Origin: Echinococcus granulosus | Lineage: Eukaryota; Platyhelminthes; Cestoda; Cyclophyllidea; Taeniidae | Direction of reading: 5' to 3' | Assembly (NCBI RefSeq): GCF_000524195.1 | Contig: NW_020170487.1 | Span: forward strand, 83,257 to 147,256 | DNA: 64,000 bases | Notes under the pieces: generated by a model | Told to the model about the DNA's origin: nothing | The model's database searches: none | What the model saw: only the letters and a program-made list of their open reading frames with translations | Shown: piece after piece, positions 1 through 13,911 of the stretch | How the letters are laid out: every line of letters begins with the position of its first letter | How positions within the stretch are numbered: position 1 is the first letter of the stretch | Program-made: the position numbers and the translations under genes

Positions 1-129
1 TGCAATTCCAATCCACATTCGATCATGATCTTCGCAATAAAGTGGAATGAAAATACCTTGCATGAGAAAGGCCTCTCTTGTAATAATGAGATTTAAACAG
101 GAGCCCAGATCTCATTTTTCACCTCAAAT

Positions 130-3100
130 TCAAAAAAATCCTACTTGGAGACCAGGTCCAAGAGCTCTACCAACAGCAATGGATCTCCACCAGCTACGCA
201 GGGCCGATGGCTTCTGCACAACGATGGCCACATTATTGGTAGAGACATCACAGCAGATCACTCGTGGTTGCTCACCGCCGGCGTCATCATCTGCATCAAC
301 ACCACCGTCGTCCAGCTGCCCCTCATGGAGGGAGAGCGTAGGCGCAGGGCAGTGCATCACGACGCCCCACTGCAGGGTGCATTCACCCGTGCCGCGACTT
401 GAGCAAGTCAGCATGAGCCGCAGAGCATCATCGCCGGCCGACCATGCGAGCTGCAACGATTTGGGCAGCGCATTGCGCACTTCCACCACCACTGTGAATG
501 ACGCTAAGTCCTGTCGAACTCGCACTGAAGCCAACGACCTGCAAATATACGCTCATTTTCAGTCTCGAATCTGGCCAAAGGGGGAAGAAGAAGAGGTAGT
601 GATCCCAATATGACCTACGATGTCTTTGGAACTACCAGCTTTACCGATGGCAGCCGATGCAAGTTGATTGCATGCATAGTCTCAACGGTGTGCGCTGAGA
701 CCCCGTTAGGGGGATCTACACTCGACCCGGATTCGCTGATCGAATTAGAATGTTTCCCACGCTTCTTCCGTCTACGTTTTTTACCAGAAGACAAAAAATC
801 ATCAATCTCAGCAGTAACAGGCGTAACACTGTCGCCTCCATCCGGTTGTTTAGTTGTAGACGGTAGAACCTCAATTAGAGGCACAGAGTTGTCAATGGGT
901 GATTCGGCTTCTGCCTTGGCCTTTGACTCAGCCATTACTGGCTTTATTACTGGTGCCGGAATTACGGGAAATGTTAGAAGGAGTTCATGCGTAGATTTGT
1001 TGAACTTTGCTTTTCCCTTTTCCGATTCCACGGGGTACGGTAAGTCTAGTTCCAATTGATATGCTGTGGGTTTCTCGCACTGAAATGGGGAAAAAAAAAT
1101 AAAAATTGTTAAATGAAGTGGCTACTAACCAAGTTGGTGTGTTACTTCTTTCTTTGAATATATTTCTCCCCCAAACTCTCACGCAACAACACTCGTGATT
1201 CAAGCGATGAGCATTCGCCTTTCAGTACAAGGCATAAAATCCGACTTTTCTATGAAGTAGGCACTTAATGAAAGAGAAAACACACGTACAACTCTCTAAA
1301 AGTGGATGGTACGCGTAGACAGCACAATAATAGCAAGCAGACCAGTTGTTTTCTTTACTCGATTCGAGACAATACAACGCTACCACACACACGCGTTCCA
1401 GGGTCTAGTGCTATAAAAGTGGCACAAAAAGGCCGGCGAGATAAGTGGCACTTTTGTGCGCACAGCCAAGAGGAGTAAAAACAACAGAGAACCACTGATT
1501 ATAGCGAGTGGAAGAAAATCGGGCATTTTGGTTGATGATAGACCCTAACCACTTTTTCACCCACTTGCAAGTGTAACTTCCTCTCCGTGATATCGAGATC
1601 CAAGCAGGCTGCAGATTCAATACCCGGTAAGGCGATTTCCACTTTGATGGCAGTGGGCCGCGTGGAGCGGATATCATGACAGCAGTCGTTAGTGTAGTCC
1701 AGCATATCAAATTCTGAGCTGTGGGTGATCGTGACATCAGGCTTTTTGTACTTCGATGACAGACCCGTCTCCTCCCCTTCAGGCGTCGTTTCAACAGTCC
1801 CCATATGCTCATCCAAGCATCGCTTGTACTTGGCGAGAGCGGCTAAACTCTCCCTGGCATTGGGACCACTGCGGGCCTCATCGAACGCCGCCTTCTCCGC
1901 CTCCGCCAGCCGCTCCTGGCATTGCGCAAAGTCAGCGCGCTTCCGACGAATAACAGTAGCTCTAAGGAGACCTTTATGAGTCAGACCCTTGAGGAGACGC
2001 ACTGAGGCGAGAATGGACTTTTCTTCTAAGCGTGACGACAACCAGGCGGTCTTGGCCTGTTCTCTGGTGAGACCGAGGAAGAAACCAAATTGTCGGTGTA
2101 CACCCTCCACCGCGGTAGCATGGAGCAAATTGCGCAGAAATTTTAAGCCCTTTGAACGCTCAATCGCCTCGGGGTGAAACACCACATCGACGACCTTTAA
2201 ACAAAGACATAAAGGTCATAGCCAATCGAAACAATGCGAAAGAATAGGGTCAGTTAAGGAATCAGCAGTTTGCCCAGCAGATACCGCCTCCTAGTTGAAC
2301 ATACAATTTCAGCATTAAATGTTGCGTTTTTTGGTGGCATTTCTTGAATGGGATTCCGTTTAAGGTCTTGATGATATCTGTGCTCACACAAAAAATACCA
2401 GTTCACAGCATCAAGAACAGGGCGTTCCCAGAGCAGTGCAAAAACAGGCTCCCAATCTACGGATGTGGCTAAAGATAGCGATTCCTAAATATGCACTTTC
2501 AAAATTAAATAGTAACAACAGTTTCGGCGACCAAATTGCTTGAAGGATATAAAGACTAACTGGAAGACGGGTAGCCATGGCTTTAAAACTTATAGCGAAA
2601 GGCCTATGATTCAAGGGTTCTAAAAACGATAGGGGAAAGAAGCCATTCGCATATATTCCAGAGTAATGCGATTTTAAACAATATCCTCGTTCATTCGCTT
2701 TCCCGCATATAAGCAAAAGTCTCTTTTGAAACGCAGCACGAGGGTATATGTACCTGAATACCAATAGATGGCTGCTACAAAATATTGATGGCAAAATAAG
2801 TAAAAAATGATGGTTAAAGGATCTTTACACACATACAAGACGGTGTAGGTATGTGAAACGGTAATCCGTGGTTTTTGTACCATACCAATGCACCAGCTCA
2901 CATTTTGATAGGTTATTCCGTAAAATGGCTCTCACTAGTTCTAAATTCGTCCCGCAATCTCAATAATGAGTGAATTGATATGACAACATTACGATAGCAG
3001 CGCCGAGGTACTTATATGCAAACAGTGTAAAAGCTGCTGCTAACAATGATATTAAAACATAAAATGAAAATTTTGTGATTGATCTAATCAACAAGGCTGA

Positions 3101-4307
3101 CAATGCATAACAAAAGGCATTAGGACATTCGGTGAATTCCTTTTAATTAAAATGAATGCAGCATCAGTGGAACTAAACCACCACTAATATTTGAGCTACT
3201 GCGCCATTCCAATTTCGATAACGTGCAAATCGCACATGCTTAAATGTTGATTTGTTTGGAGTTAATTTTTTTCGCCGATTAACCCCAAAGAAAAAGGACT
3301 CAATAAATACTTGATGAATTGTAGAGAGTTCAACTTCAACTCACCAGACACAGCTTGTTCTCCTTGTCCAAATCTTCCATTGGAGGAGAGAAGGAGTGTG
3401 GAATAGTCCACGTGGGAGGGTCTTTATTCCCACCAGGAATTACTTCGGGCCTTCCCAGCTTGTCTGAGGAGCAGATGTTGATAAACACCTTCTGGCCCTC
3501 TATCATTTTGGAGGCCTCTATAGGTGGCTGATTATCATTTCCTACTTCTGACGCAAGACTGGGCCAGATTCGCGACTTGAGGACGCAGAACGGTGTTGGA
3601 TTAATGAACTCAACGTCGACACCCCGCTCCATCTCGGCCATCTTGATCTCTTCCTCATATCTTCGGAAAACAAAAGACAGTTTAAGACTGAGCATTCGCA
3701 AGAAGATTTGTTGTCAGTAGAAGGCATCAAAGAATCACAAAATAGTTCTCCATTGGTGATTTTATAGAAAAAGAGGACCACGACCGACAAGCATTATAGC
3801 AAATAAAAGAAAACTGTGTAAAATGTCGGTTTAAAACTTACCATATTAGTATGCATGAGCACACGAAGCCAAATACACCATCCCATGAAATTCAGAAAGA
3901 CATACCCGAATATATTAAACAAAACATGTCCGCCTTAAATGAGGTCCCTGAGCGTTCTCATTGGACAAAATAAATTCTGACGCTTGATTACTTAGCAAAG
4001 TACCAAGGTAATGTATCATAGCGACTTTAACGAGTACTTCAGAAAGGCTGTTTAAATAAGTAATAGAAAACGCCGAGCGGTGAAATGCTAGGTGAGTAAG
4101 CAGAGAGTAATAATTTAGAAGTAAGATACCAAAACACTTCGGGTGTAATTGCGCAAACCTCACTACAAACCTGCGCTTATTTTCAGGATCGTTGAGCTCC
4201 TCAGCATATTCAGCAAATAATTTACAAAACTTTGGATCCTTAAAAGCCTTTCCTAATCTGTTTAATTCATCATTTGTCAGCTTCAAATCCCTGAGAGACT
4301 TCTCCAT
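130..4307 (-). CDS. DNAAF2: Kintoun / dynein axonemal assembly factor 2 (PIH1 domain protein)
   Basis: Cytoplasmic co-chaperone that works with HSP90/HSP70 to pre-assemble axonemal dynein arms (family knowledge). I read five exons on the minus strand: 4171-4307, 3345-3660, 1565-2194, 619-1079 and 130-538. All junctions are GT-AG and phases agree, giving 650 aa. The order fits the family. An N-terminal helical segment (LTNDELNRLGKAFKDPKF) is followed by the PIH1 core (RRYEEEIKMAEMERG, KVFINICSSDKLGRPE, VVDVVFHPEAI). Next comes a CS-like region (AIKVEIALPGIESAACLDL into LELDLPYPVESEKGKAKFNK). After it lie a basic KKRRRKKRGK patch and a C-terminal domain ending near DVSTNNVAIVVQK. The ATG at 4307 is the first true ATG of the open frame; an in-frame TTG lies upstream. 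Human DNAAF2 is longer (837 aa), mainly in the low-complexity part. The 619/538 junction is the least certain. Flagellated sperm or flame cells would explain the gene in a flatworm. Confidence 0.9.
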
Positions 4308-5970
4308 TAACGCTACAGTGCTCAAGTGTAGCGCGTCAACTGAACCATTCACCTTCAAGGACTAATTATTTATGAGAACAGAAGTAGAAATTTGTGGAAT
4401 ATTATTGATTAAATGCAAGAAATTACCTAGTCACAGAAGTAAAACATCGTCAAATTATTTATCGGCTTCAAGCTGAGCGATTGCTGACAAGGCCTGTGAA
4501 GCAAGCAAATAGAAAGCCCGAGTAGTAGGCTTTAAAATTATGATGTGCAACAGTAGACCACACTTAGAAATGGGGATGTTGGCTGCGATTTTGGTGGTAA
4601 GCTTGATTTCGAGATTGGCCGCGCGGAAATTTGGGCCTCCGCAATTCTACTACTGATCAGGGCATGTCATCGGGGCCTTGCCAGCGGCCCTGGGCCTCCT
4701 GCAGGTTATTTAGGTGATTGCCAGGCAGATTAGCCCATGATCGCAAAAAGAACTACTTGTTGTCTTAGCCGCTGTACCTTCGTCAAGCGGTCTGGCCTCG
4801 GGCCATTCCAGCAGCCCTATCTCTACGTTGAATATACACATTCTGCTAGAGAACAGTCTTCTTTCGTCTTCAGAGAAATCCTAGAGATCTACGAGCAGTT
4901 TGTTCTGCTGTAGTAATAAGGCTTTATATTACAAAATAAGAGTACATGCTGCAAATGGGGGAATCTATGAGGACTCAAAACGGGGGAGCTAAAAATAGTA
5001 TCTTGCCTTAGAAACTTTTCTAATCCCATAAATTGCACAAGTACTACTAATGAATAAATCCAGCGCTACCAGCCGTGGTAAATCTGGACAAGTTCTTTTC
5101 GAAGCTGTCTACGGGATGTTTTCGAATATGTCAGTCAAGTAAACATGAAATGCTTGTTTCATTTCTCCAGTATCTCAAAGGAACTCGACACATTATATCT
5201 AGGCGGCGATGCAGTACCAGAAAATTAGGAAGGAAAGCAAATGCGAGCCAAAAGCACTTTAAAACACCGCACATCATAAATAAACTCTACAAACAGACTA
5301 GCGTACTCACGACTTGCACTGGGCATGTGAGAGAGTCCGCATCTTTTTGTAAAACCTACGTTGTTTTAATAGGGCTTTTCAGAGAGAAGGCGGAGAGACA
5401 AGTAAAACCTCGTGACTGAGGTGGCAACTTCCTGCAACCTCGAGAGCGTTTCCGTATTTACACCCCAAACTGTATGCTTGCTTCCCCATTTACTTATCCT
5501 AATAACCACGTCAAAGCCAAACCAACCGGGGTGTTTTTAGAGCATGAAAATTGGAGAAGAGAGAATTTACGAACCTTGTTCTGCATTTTTGTCTGAGCTT
5601 AATGTCAACCTACCTGTTTACAAGTATGACCAAAACAATCTTATAGCCATTATTATTTTTTAAGGTTTGTCTAGTGGTCTAGACTGTTTTTTAAATACTT
5701 AGCTTGTTCAAGAAATTTGACTAGTGAATCATATTATGATACAAAGTTAGGACCATCTTCTGCTTATATCTCTGTGCCCTGTCAAGGCAAACTTCGGGGT
5801 AGTTGAGGTTTTGACAAGCAGCCTAAATACTCCAGAATAAGGTTTTGTAAAAAGTTAAAGCTTTATTTAAAAATTATTTAAAGATATTGGAGGCTTTTAC
5901 ATTCCATTTTTTGTTTAAGCGTTCCTTGCAGGCAGCGGGCCGCTTTTTCGAAACACCTCACGTTCTGAAT
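4308..5970. other. Intergenic region between divergent DNAAF2 and RPS23
   Basis: About 1.7 kb separates two genes that point away from each other, so it should hold both promoters. I see no recognisable coding exon. An open frame at 5075-5419 (+) has no family resemblance and no splice context. The stretch around 4610-4800 is GC-richer than its surroundings, with no repeat structure that I could define. The last 60 bases before the RPS23 start are pyrimidine-rich, as is common for ribosomal protein genes. Confidence 0.5.
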
Positions 5971-6442
<472 letters not shown>

Positions 6443-6735
6443 GTGTATGGAGTTACCCCTTAATACATTGTGGTCCCATTGCTTCTTGTTTGTTGACTTG
6501 TCTGTTTGGTGTGGAACTGCAAGATCCTATATTAGCGCTTACGTCCCCCTAATTCTGGCTGGGTGTTAGGCTGTGCATGCTAAAACTTGGACTCTTCAGG
6601 CCTCCATCCTTGTTCCTATGGTGGTTGGTGTCGGCTTATAGAATCATCCATCAGTTATCGTTGCGCGAATTGTTTACCCAGTTCAATTTAAAACAGATTT
6701 TACAGCACATCTTTTTATCCTTGTATAAAAAACCA
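6443..6735. other. Shared 3' region of convergent RPS23 and EFTUD2
   Basis: This 293-bp interval lies between two stop codons that face each other. Both 3' UTRs and both polyadenylation sites must lie in or across it. I see no clear AATAAA on either strand, so overlapping 3' ends or variant signals are likely. Confidence 0.5.
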
Positions 6736-9700
6736 TTACAATGCGTAGCTTAGCATGACATCCTGCTTTGCGAATTCCAGCAACATCGGGTCGTCGAAGT
6801 ACTTGTTAATGCTTACATCTTCATTGAGACCCTAAGAAGGAAGAGGGTTCGTTGATTCATCGAAGCCACGGTCATTAAAAATTGGACGGATCCGAAATGA
6901 AGGATGAGGGACCCGGCTACTCACCTTCCTTCGTCTCGTCTTGATCATAAACTCGCGAGCAAGGTGGGTGGCCGGTTGCGCCACCAGGGGCTGAATTTGG
7001 ATGGTTCGGTCCAGCGGGTCTCCAGGCACCATTTGCCAGTGATTGAAGACAGACATGCAAAAGGCTTGGCCCTGCGAGTGTGTCCGCAGATCTGTCTCAA
7101 ATCCGAAGGAGTCAATCACCGGTAGGAAGGCTTTGATGATATAGAGCGGTGAACCGGAGATTGGAGCATCGTGAGTCACATGACCTCTGAATGTAAAAAT
7201 TTAGCTGATAATGTAGAGGAAGTGTTAAGGTAATGGTTAATGAGGGCGGGGACACCCGTCCTACCGTCGAAGATTGAGGACGTTGTAAACGGCGGACACA
7301 CAGTCGGCAGGCGCTTGCACTTCAACGTAGTAATAGGGCTCCATGAGTCGTGGCGTGGCCATCATAAAGGCAGAGTAGGCAACTCGACGCGCTGTCGGAA
7401 TGATTTGGCCTGAGCCACGTTGATGTGCTTCACCCGAAATTAGCGCATCCAAAATCTTAAATTTCACATTTCGGATCGGTTCGTCGCAAAGTGGACCTTC
7501 CCGTGTACCCCATTGGAAACCCTATGTTATAATGGAAAAGTGCCGCTTAGGTATAGTGGGGAACAGCGCTCTTGCTTTGATTGACGTCTGGAGGAAAGAA
7601 CAAACCTGTACAATGTAGTCCCTCACTGAACCCAAAAGCCCCTTGTCCACTTCTGACGGAAGAGTATCGTCCACTAGGATGTTTGGACCTGTTGAGTCTG
7701 GGCCGAAAGCCCAAATGGATCTAAAAACACACCACGCATCAAATGAACAAACAATACCACCCTCAATGCGCTACACTGCACGCATAAACAGGGCTTCAAA
7801 GTGCAACTAGGCTCACTGATACTCCTGAATAAGAATGAGTAGTGCGGACGATAAAGGCTCACCTTGCAGCGAGAAGGTCCCACTCATACTTCTTGAGGAA
7901 GAATTCCCCAAGTTGCTTTTTAGGCCAGTCGATCCGAACCACCTTATTTTCAATATCCTCCGCCAGACCCTTGTCAAGTGGTTCGGCTATCATGGTGATC
8001 TTGTTCCTAGTCATGAAGCACGTTCATGGTTAACATGAGTATGCCTGATATAGAATGAGGGCATAAGTCATTTGAAGGTGTTATGCGAGCTAGGGAATTG
8101 AGATTTTTGACGCCATAGTTAAAACAATGGAAAAAAGTCCCTAAGCAAAGATCATAACTTCAGGATACACCATCGGAATGCATGACTCAGTGCTTTGATC
8201 CACACCTTGGGAATAACAACTGTTAGATCCTGAATTGAAGATAGTCAATTGGCATGATTAGCAATTTTCAGGGAAAAGGACTTACTTCTTGTTCGGTGAC
8301 TCTGAAAAGCACTTCAAGGATGAGGTCTCAACGACGGTTTCACAGAACGCCACGACAGGATCGGCGACTTTGACCTCTGAAAAAAAGACAGAATTTGTGG
8401 AATCAGGAAAGGTTCCCCTTTTCCACATTCACAATAAGCGGCACAACCATTACAAAATAGCTTGAATGCTTTGGTAGTTTAGGTGTTCCGGTAAAGACGT
8501 GTCAAAAGTGGAGCCGCAAACAAACCGTTTCAACTTACCGATATCAGAATAGAGCTTGCGTAGATCATGCATTACGCAGTCAAGGTAGAGTTCGCCTGTT
8601 CCTCGAATAATCCGTTCACCTGACTCCTCCACCTTGGTCATGAGCAGAGGGTAACTCTTGTTCACCTATGAAAAAATAACTTTACTTTATCCACACACAT
8701 GGAAAGAAGTTAATCACCTAGCTCCTCCCACAAAATTCACCTTTCTCAGACCATCGAGCATTTTGGGAAGTTCTGAGGGATTGGCCGGTTCAACAGAAAT
8801 CTTGACGATCGAGATAGTATTGAAGGTAAGTGGATGAAAGATAAAAGCCTCACTGTCTGAATGGGCAGATGTGATTGTTGACGTCTTGACAATAGCTTGA
8901 TCTACACCCTCTATCAACACCCAGTTGCCTGCAGGCACACGATTCACCTCAAGACGATATCTGCAACAGACCCCAAGAACCCACACTTAGACGTCAATAA
9001 AACCACCAAAGGAAACCGAATGTTATACACCTACCGCCCGCAAAAGATCCAGAGACGCCCAGCAACAGCAGGACGAGAATCCTCCTCATCGTTGAGAGAG
9101 TATGCCTCCCCAAGCACCCGCACATCCTGTCCAGCCTCCAGTCGACCGGAGAGAACGCGCCCAAAAGCATGGAAGGAAACAGCGTCCTCGTCGGGGTATA
9201 GCTTAGTAGTATGCACCATGAGATGTGGTGACTCTGCACGGCACGCGATCATATCGCGCGCGATAGCAGAGTCCAGAGGACCCGAGTAAGTGTGACTAAT
9301 CTTCACTCTGGCGCTTGCCACCGGACTGGGCACGTGCTTCACACACATGGAAACGAAACCGGAGAAATCGCCAAAGAATCGACTAAAAATGATTCGCAAC
9401 AAAGGACGGACGTTGAGTTTAAATTCGGACTTAGAAAGGTGAATGCCGAGTTCACTGCAGAGCCTAGGCAAGCAAGTATCCACGTCGCCGGCGGTCTGTG
9501 CGAATATTTTGTAGATCGGCTCGAGAATGAACTCCACGAAGGAGCGAAGGGAGGATGCAGTCGGAGGCTTCGATTTAAAGGTTCTCCTGTAGCCAAAACA
9601 CCTTGGTAGTAAGCGTTGCATTCATGTACCACGTAAACTAAAAAACTCACGTCTCTGAACTGAAGTACTGATCGCCCCATAGACGCTTGGCAAAACTCTT

Positions 9701-11207
9701 ATAGTCGATGGAATCTGCAAAGGTGTCAGTATAGATCTTTGCAAAAGACTCCAATGTAAAGCAGAATCGATAGTAGGAGCTCGCGAAACATACGTTGCCC
9801 AGCAGTGGACTAACTATATGCTGGGGTTCGAGGGAAACACCTGAAAGAGAAGTACAGCTAGCATATTCGTGTTATTGAGGGAATAAAACAAGAGAACCCG
9901 GAGACGCATACCGGCTCCTTCTGAGAAAGTCGAAATCAAGGAGTTAACCTCGTCGATAATGTTCTTAATCTTATAGTAAGCGTCATTTGGTGGTAGCTTA
10001 AGCTCGAGAACAAGTCGGTCAATCTTGTTGAGGCACAGAAGAATAGGAAGGCGCTCCTGAAGTGCGTGTTTGATTAGACGTTCTGTGTTCATCAGAACAC
10101 CTTCACTGACGTCCACAAATATGCAAACGGCATCACATAGGCGGAAGGCCGCTGTCACCTCATCAGAGAAGTTCACGTGGCCTGCAGGGAAGAATACCAC
10201 GTCATAAACGACCACAGTATTGCGCTTTTCAAAACTCAAAGGAAACCACATTACGCCACATTACTAGCTCACAAAAAGACAAAAGTTCTCGGCAAATAAA
10301 ATTATCTAAGCTGCAAAATACAATAGCGAAAAAACTAGAAATATTTACATTAGCTCTACTAGATTCAAATGGTCAAAAAATGTGTTAGCAAGAAAAATCA
10401 CATAAGTGCAACATACCAGGGGTGTCGAAAATGTTAAGAAGATATGACTTATTCTTCAGGTCCGACAGAACCAGCGTCATCGGAGTAGACTTAACACTCA
10501 AACCTCTCTCGACTTCAAGTTTTAGGTAGTCAGTATAGCGCAACTAGAAAGAAGGAGTATAGGTTACTCGAAACAACGGATTTAAAAAGTATTAAACTAA
10601 AACTCACATCCTTGTCTTCCTTCGCTCTAATATCGGGATGTGTTTGCTCTATAAGGCAATCGACGAACGAAGTCTAAAGAAAAAGCATGTAAGAGAAGCA
10701 TAGTTAATACTTTTCCATGATGCAGATGTCCGCAAAACGCAACACTGCGAATGAGTTCAGGACAATCCATCAGATCAGCCAAGAACTCCGGATCGTATGT
10801 GGTCTCGGGTAGGGAGTATTCAGAGTAGGCAAAATTCTTCCTCTTAATAGGCTCAATTAGAGGCTGAGTCAAGGGCTGAGCATCCTCTTCTTGAACCAAT
10901 GTTTCAACATCAGGTCCGTAGACCTCCATTGCGCTCGGGTAGTACTTCTTATCATCATGCAAAACTACCTAAAGTTAGCATAAAGCACGAGTTATTTTGT
11001 TAATGAAGAGTCAGGGGCTGTCCATGAAAAACACCTTACTGAGAAGGCCTCATCAGTTTTCTCAAGGAGTTGCATAGCATGACTGTGATCTTCCTTTTCT
11101 TCTGGTTCTTCTTCAGCGACACTATCAGCATCCCCCTCCACCTCCTCATCCGACAGGATATTTGGACCTATATAATTCCCGAATTCGTCGTACAAGTCGG
11201 CATCCAT
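6736..11207 (-). CDS. EFTUD2: U5 snRNP GTPase Snu114 / EFTUD2 (116 kDa component)
   Basis: EF-2-like GTPase of the U5 snRNP; it regulates Brr2-driven spliceosome activation and disassembly (family knowledge). Fifteen exons on the minus strand: 11040-11207, 10711-10968, 10608-10673, 10417-10543, 9912-10181, 9651-9840, 9035-9586, 8741-8960, 8539-8665, 8286-8376, 7863-8006, 7606-7720, 7265-7521, 6925-7186 and 6736-6831. Phases agree throughout and give 980 aa, against 972 in human. The start [16 protein letters not shown] and a following acidic segment are typical. G-domain motifs are intact: the P-loop GHLHHGKT ends at residue 143 across an exon junction, DTPGH is at 204-208 and NKID at 258-261. 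The EF-2-like domains follow ([86 protein letters not shown]). The protein ends QDVMLSYAL. Confidence 0.98.
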
Positions 11208-11730
11208 TCTCCACAAAGGCTACTGGGAGGCTCTCAACCAAAACCATTAACAAGGTCAATGTCAGTGAACGCGTACGCTTTGAAAACAGTAGGTTATTCA
11301 CAAAAAATAGGCGTAGATAAATTTTAAAGTTTTACAATGTTCAGTCAGGGAGGCAATATTTAAGTAAATTGCTTTTTAAGAATTTGTGGAGCCCAATGCG
11401 AAAAAAGGAGTAAAAAGACGCAAATTTTTAACAAGCCCAATCACACAAACAAAGACCATAGGGTGCCTGAATCACCTTATTTTGCTACATGCTACAGGTG
11501 TACTACTTAGATCAGCTGGCATTATCAAATCATCAGGTGCATTCGACAGTAAAGCATTTCAGATTGAATACCTTATAGAATATGTATTATAATACAAGTA
11601 TACTGCATGCACTTTAATTAGTATTAGGCTTGTTCTTGAGTTCACTTGTTTGCATTTTCAGATGGCCTTGCTGATTTTTAACTATGGATATGGTAACGCG
11701 TTCGTGGTGATTTACCATTGTTGAGTTTAG
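11208..11730. promoter_or_regulatory. Head-to-head intergenic region of EFTUD2 and the STI1-like gene
   Basis: Just over 500 bp separate the EFTUD2 start codon from the first candidate exon of the plus-strand gene. A bidirectional promoter is therefore likely here by position. I see no clear TATA box and cannot define the transcription start sites. First, possibly non-coding, exons of the plus-strand gene may lie in this stretch. The short ATG-led frame at 11661 followed by a GT was not phase-compatible with the exon at 11731. Confidence 0.4.
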
Positions 11731-13249
11731 GATGAAATTCCTGAGTTAGAGCATTACCCTGGTGTCTTTGGAAGCAACCGTTCAACTGGTAGACCTGACA
11801 TTAATAATATTGCCAATCATGTTGAGAAAGCCTCTGAAACTGAGGTTTGGCTGCGTGTTAATTCAATCCCGTAGTTAAATGAGGACACGCGAATTGCATT
11901 TAGGAAGGCTTTACAAAACAAAAGTAACTCTTGGAAGTCTTGCCTGTCCCCGGATTCCGTAGGCTCATCTGAAGTGCGAAAATCGAACTTGGAAGATAAA
12001 GACATACCAAGTAAAATATCACATTAGTTGTTATAAAAATGGCAGTTGCAACACTACTCATTGCGGTTATGCAACTTACCAGGGTTCTCTGTTTGCTTTA
12101 CATTTATTGGTATCATACATCTTAGATAAATTTGCGCCAATGCACTCATATTTTACCACTCTCATCTGTCTTTTCTTGTTGTTCAATGCACAACTTCTGA
12201 TAACTGATTTATTCTCCAACGGCTTGGCTTTATTGGTTAGGGGAGTTTTAAGTTTGTGTCTCTAGTAATAGTTTTTTAGACTGAGCTAAAACCTGGGGAG
12301 CTTTTTTATCCTTTTGCAATTATAAATAATTTCACTGCTTATTTTGTATTGCCTCTTGACAGAAAGTTTACCCATTTTCTTTAATACCTTACATATTTTT
12401 GTGTACTTTATTTGCTTTATATGCCTATTTTAAAACATTTTTGCTCTTTATTAGACTGGATCACAGATGATTTGTTGGCCAAAATTCAATCAAACCCTAG
12501 CGTTAGTGCGTGGTTGCAAAACCCTCGGAAAGTTTCCTTCCTCAATGAACTTCAAAAAAACCCTAACAAACTGTTCAACCAGAAGAATACCAAGGAAGAT
12601 GCATGTGCTATTCAGAAAATAGCAGAAATCTTAGGTGATTCAACATGACTTGAATGCTGTGCCTTTTGCCTTATTCTTAGCCTTTTAGAGCTATAATTTG
12701 TTTAGGCAGTTAACAACTAGGATAATTTTCCGATTACTATATCTACTTATGATTACTTTCATTTCGACAGTTTTATTTCAAAAGCAACATTGAGCTTCCT
12801 ATTAGTTCCTAGGATGATTTAATGTTTGCGAATCGTCATCAAAAACGTTGTTTGTTCTTTATGCTCCTACATTCTAAGGGCATAGAAGGATTGCATTTTC
12901 GTCTGCTGACTAGATGTCCCATATTTGTTTCCTACTTTTGTTTGTGTGATTATCCTGAACCAAATAGATCTGGCATTCCTGTTAATAAATTGATGCGGTT
13001 GGTCTTGTGTAACCAGGTGAACACTTTGAGGATTTGGCTATTCAGGGGGAAAAGGAGGTGAAGATGAAGCCACCAGTCCAATCGCATAAACCTTTGATCG
13101 AAGAAGTTTTGAGTCTTGAGGAGAAAGAACTTCAGACCGCCGTAGACAGGATGCTGGCAAATGAGGAAATCAGGTGTGCTCTACAAGATGAGCACGTCCG
13201 CGAGATTATTGAAACTCTTCGGTGCAATCCGGAAAAGGGACAAATGTAA
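11731..13249 (+). CDS. Unrecognised protein with STI1/DP-like helical repeats (5' end incomplete)
   Basis: I cannot name this gene. Two exons are well supported: 12455-12634 (acceptor TTATTAG, donor GTGATT) and 13017-13249, joined in phase. They encode about 137 residues with two short helical repeats. The first runs DLLAKIQSNPSVSAWLQNPR to KIAEILGEHFEDLA, and the second runs AVDRMLANEEIRCALQDEHV to EIIETLRCNPEKGQM. The spacing of Asn-Pro and small hydrophobic residues resembles the STI1/DP domains of HSP70/HSP90 co-chaperones and ubiquilins; that is inference from pattern only. Two further open, phase-compatible exons upstream (11731-11844, DEIPELEHYPGVFG; and 11908-12010) are tentative. The second depends on an AAG acceptor just after a TTTAG. 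No start codon is assigned. Confidence 0.55.
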
Positions 13250-13383
13250 GTGTCATAGACGATACACTGCGAGATCAGAAGTTCCCAGATTTTCGCCTCT
13301 AGATGACTGAATGTCTTTTTGCCACAATTTTTTGGACTGAACTATCTGTATGGTGCAATATTTGAGCACAGTGGCTCACAATG

Positions 13384-13389
13384 AATAAA
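13384..13389 (+). terminator. Polyadenylation signal AATAAA for the STI1-like gene
   Basis: A canonical AATAAA lies 135 bp after the stop codon of the plus-strand gene, in AT-rich sequence. Position and strand fit its 3' end. No other AATAAA was noted between the stop and this site. Confidence 0.55.
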
Positions 13390-13911
13390 AACTACTAAGA
13401 TATTTTAATTTGATACGATGAATCTGTAGTGTCATCAGTGTTTTGGTACAGAATATAACGCACTGAAAAAAGTGTCCCTTGTACCTGATATTGTGCGACA
13501 GGATAGGTATCCAAGTATCCTTACATTTACAGTATGTATACCTTTATCACCTAGGTTGGCAAGACAAGCCCCTTCAAGCGTGAAAGAGAAGCTCAACCTT
13601 CTTATACAAAATGGTATTCTTGCTGTTGAGTAGATCCTCTGGTTCTTCGACCTCAATCTGTATTCCACATCGTTTAATAGTCATCTAGTTATATCATAAG
13701 TCTACCTACTTCTCTGTAAATTCTCTTCTATTTCACCACTGTGATCTAATTACTTCAAAATGTGCCACTGGAGCCTGTGTCATCAAGTGATCTTATAAGT
13801 TTCCTTAATGGGATGCTGGCGCCAATGATCTTATGTCCTTATTACCCAAAGTAATGGGAGATGAGATGACCTGACTACAAGGATGTGTTTGTTCACGAGC
13901 ACAAATGCGTT

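Noticed and set aside
47..613. Long plus-strand open frames (47-613, 145-402, 610-1059)
   Set aside because: They are antisense shadows of the last two DNAAF2 exons; the minus-strand reading matches the family.
5075..5419. 114-aa open frame between DNAAF2 and RPS23
   Set aside because: No family resemblance, no ATG at its start and no splice signals that link it to a gene.
8200..8240. Coding-like piece (DLTVVIPK, minus strand) in an EFTUD2 intron
   Set aside because: Splicing it in after the exon ending at 8286 gives a stop in the required phase; the exon starting at 8006 continues the protein exactly.
13560..13680. Short stretch loosely like the start of a reverse transcriptase (plus strand, KEKLNLLIQNGILAVE)
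   Set aside because: Too short, followed by a stop, and no other retroelement motif nearby.
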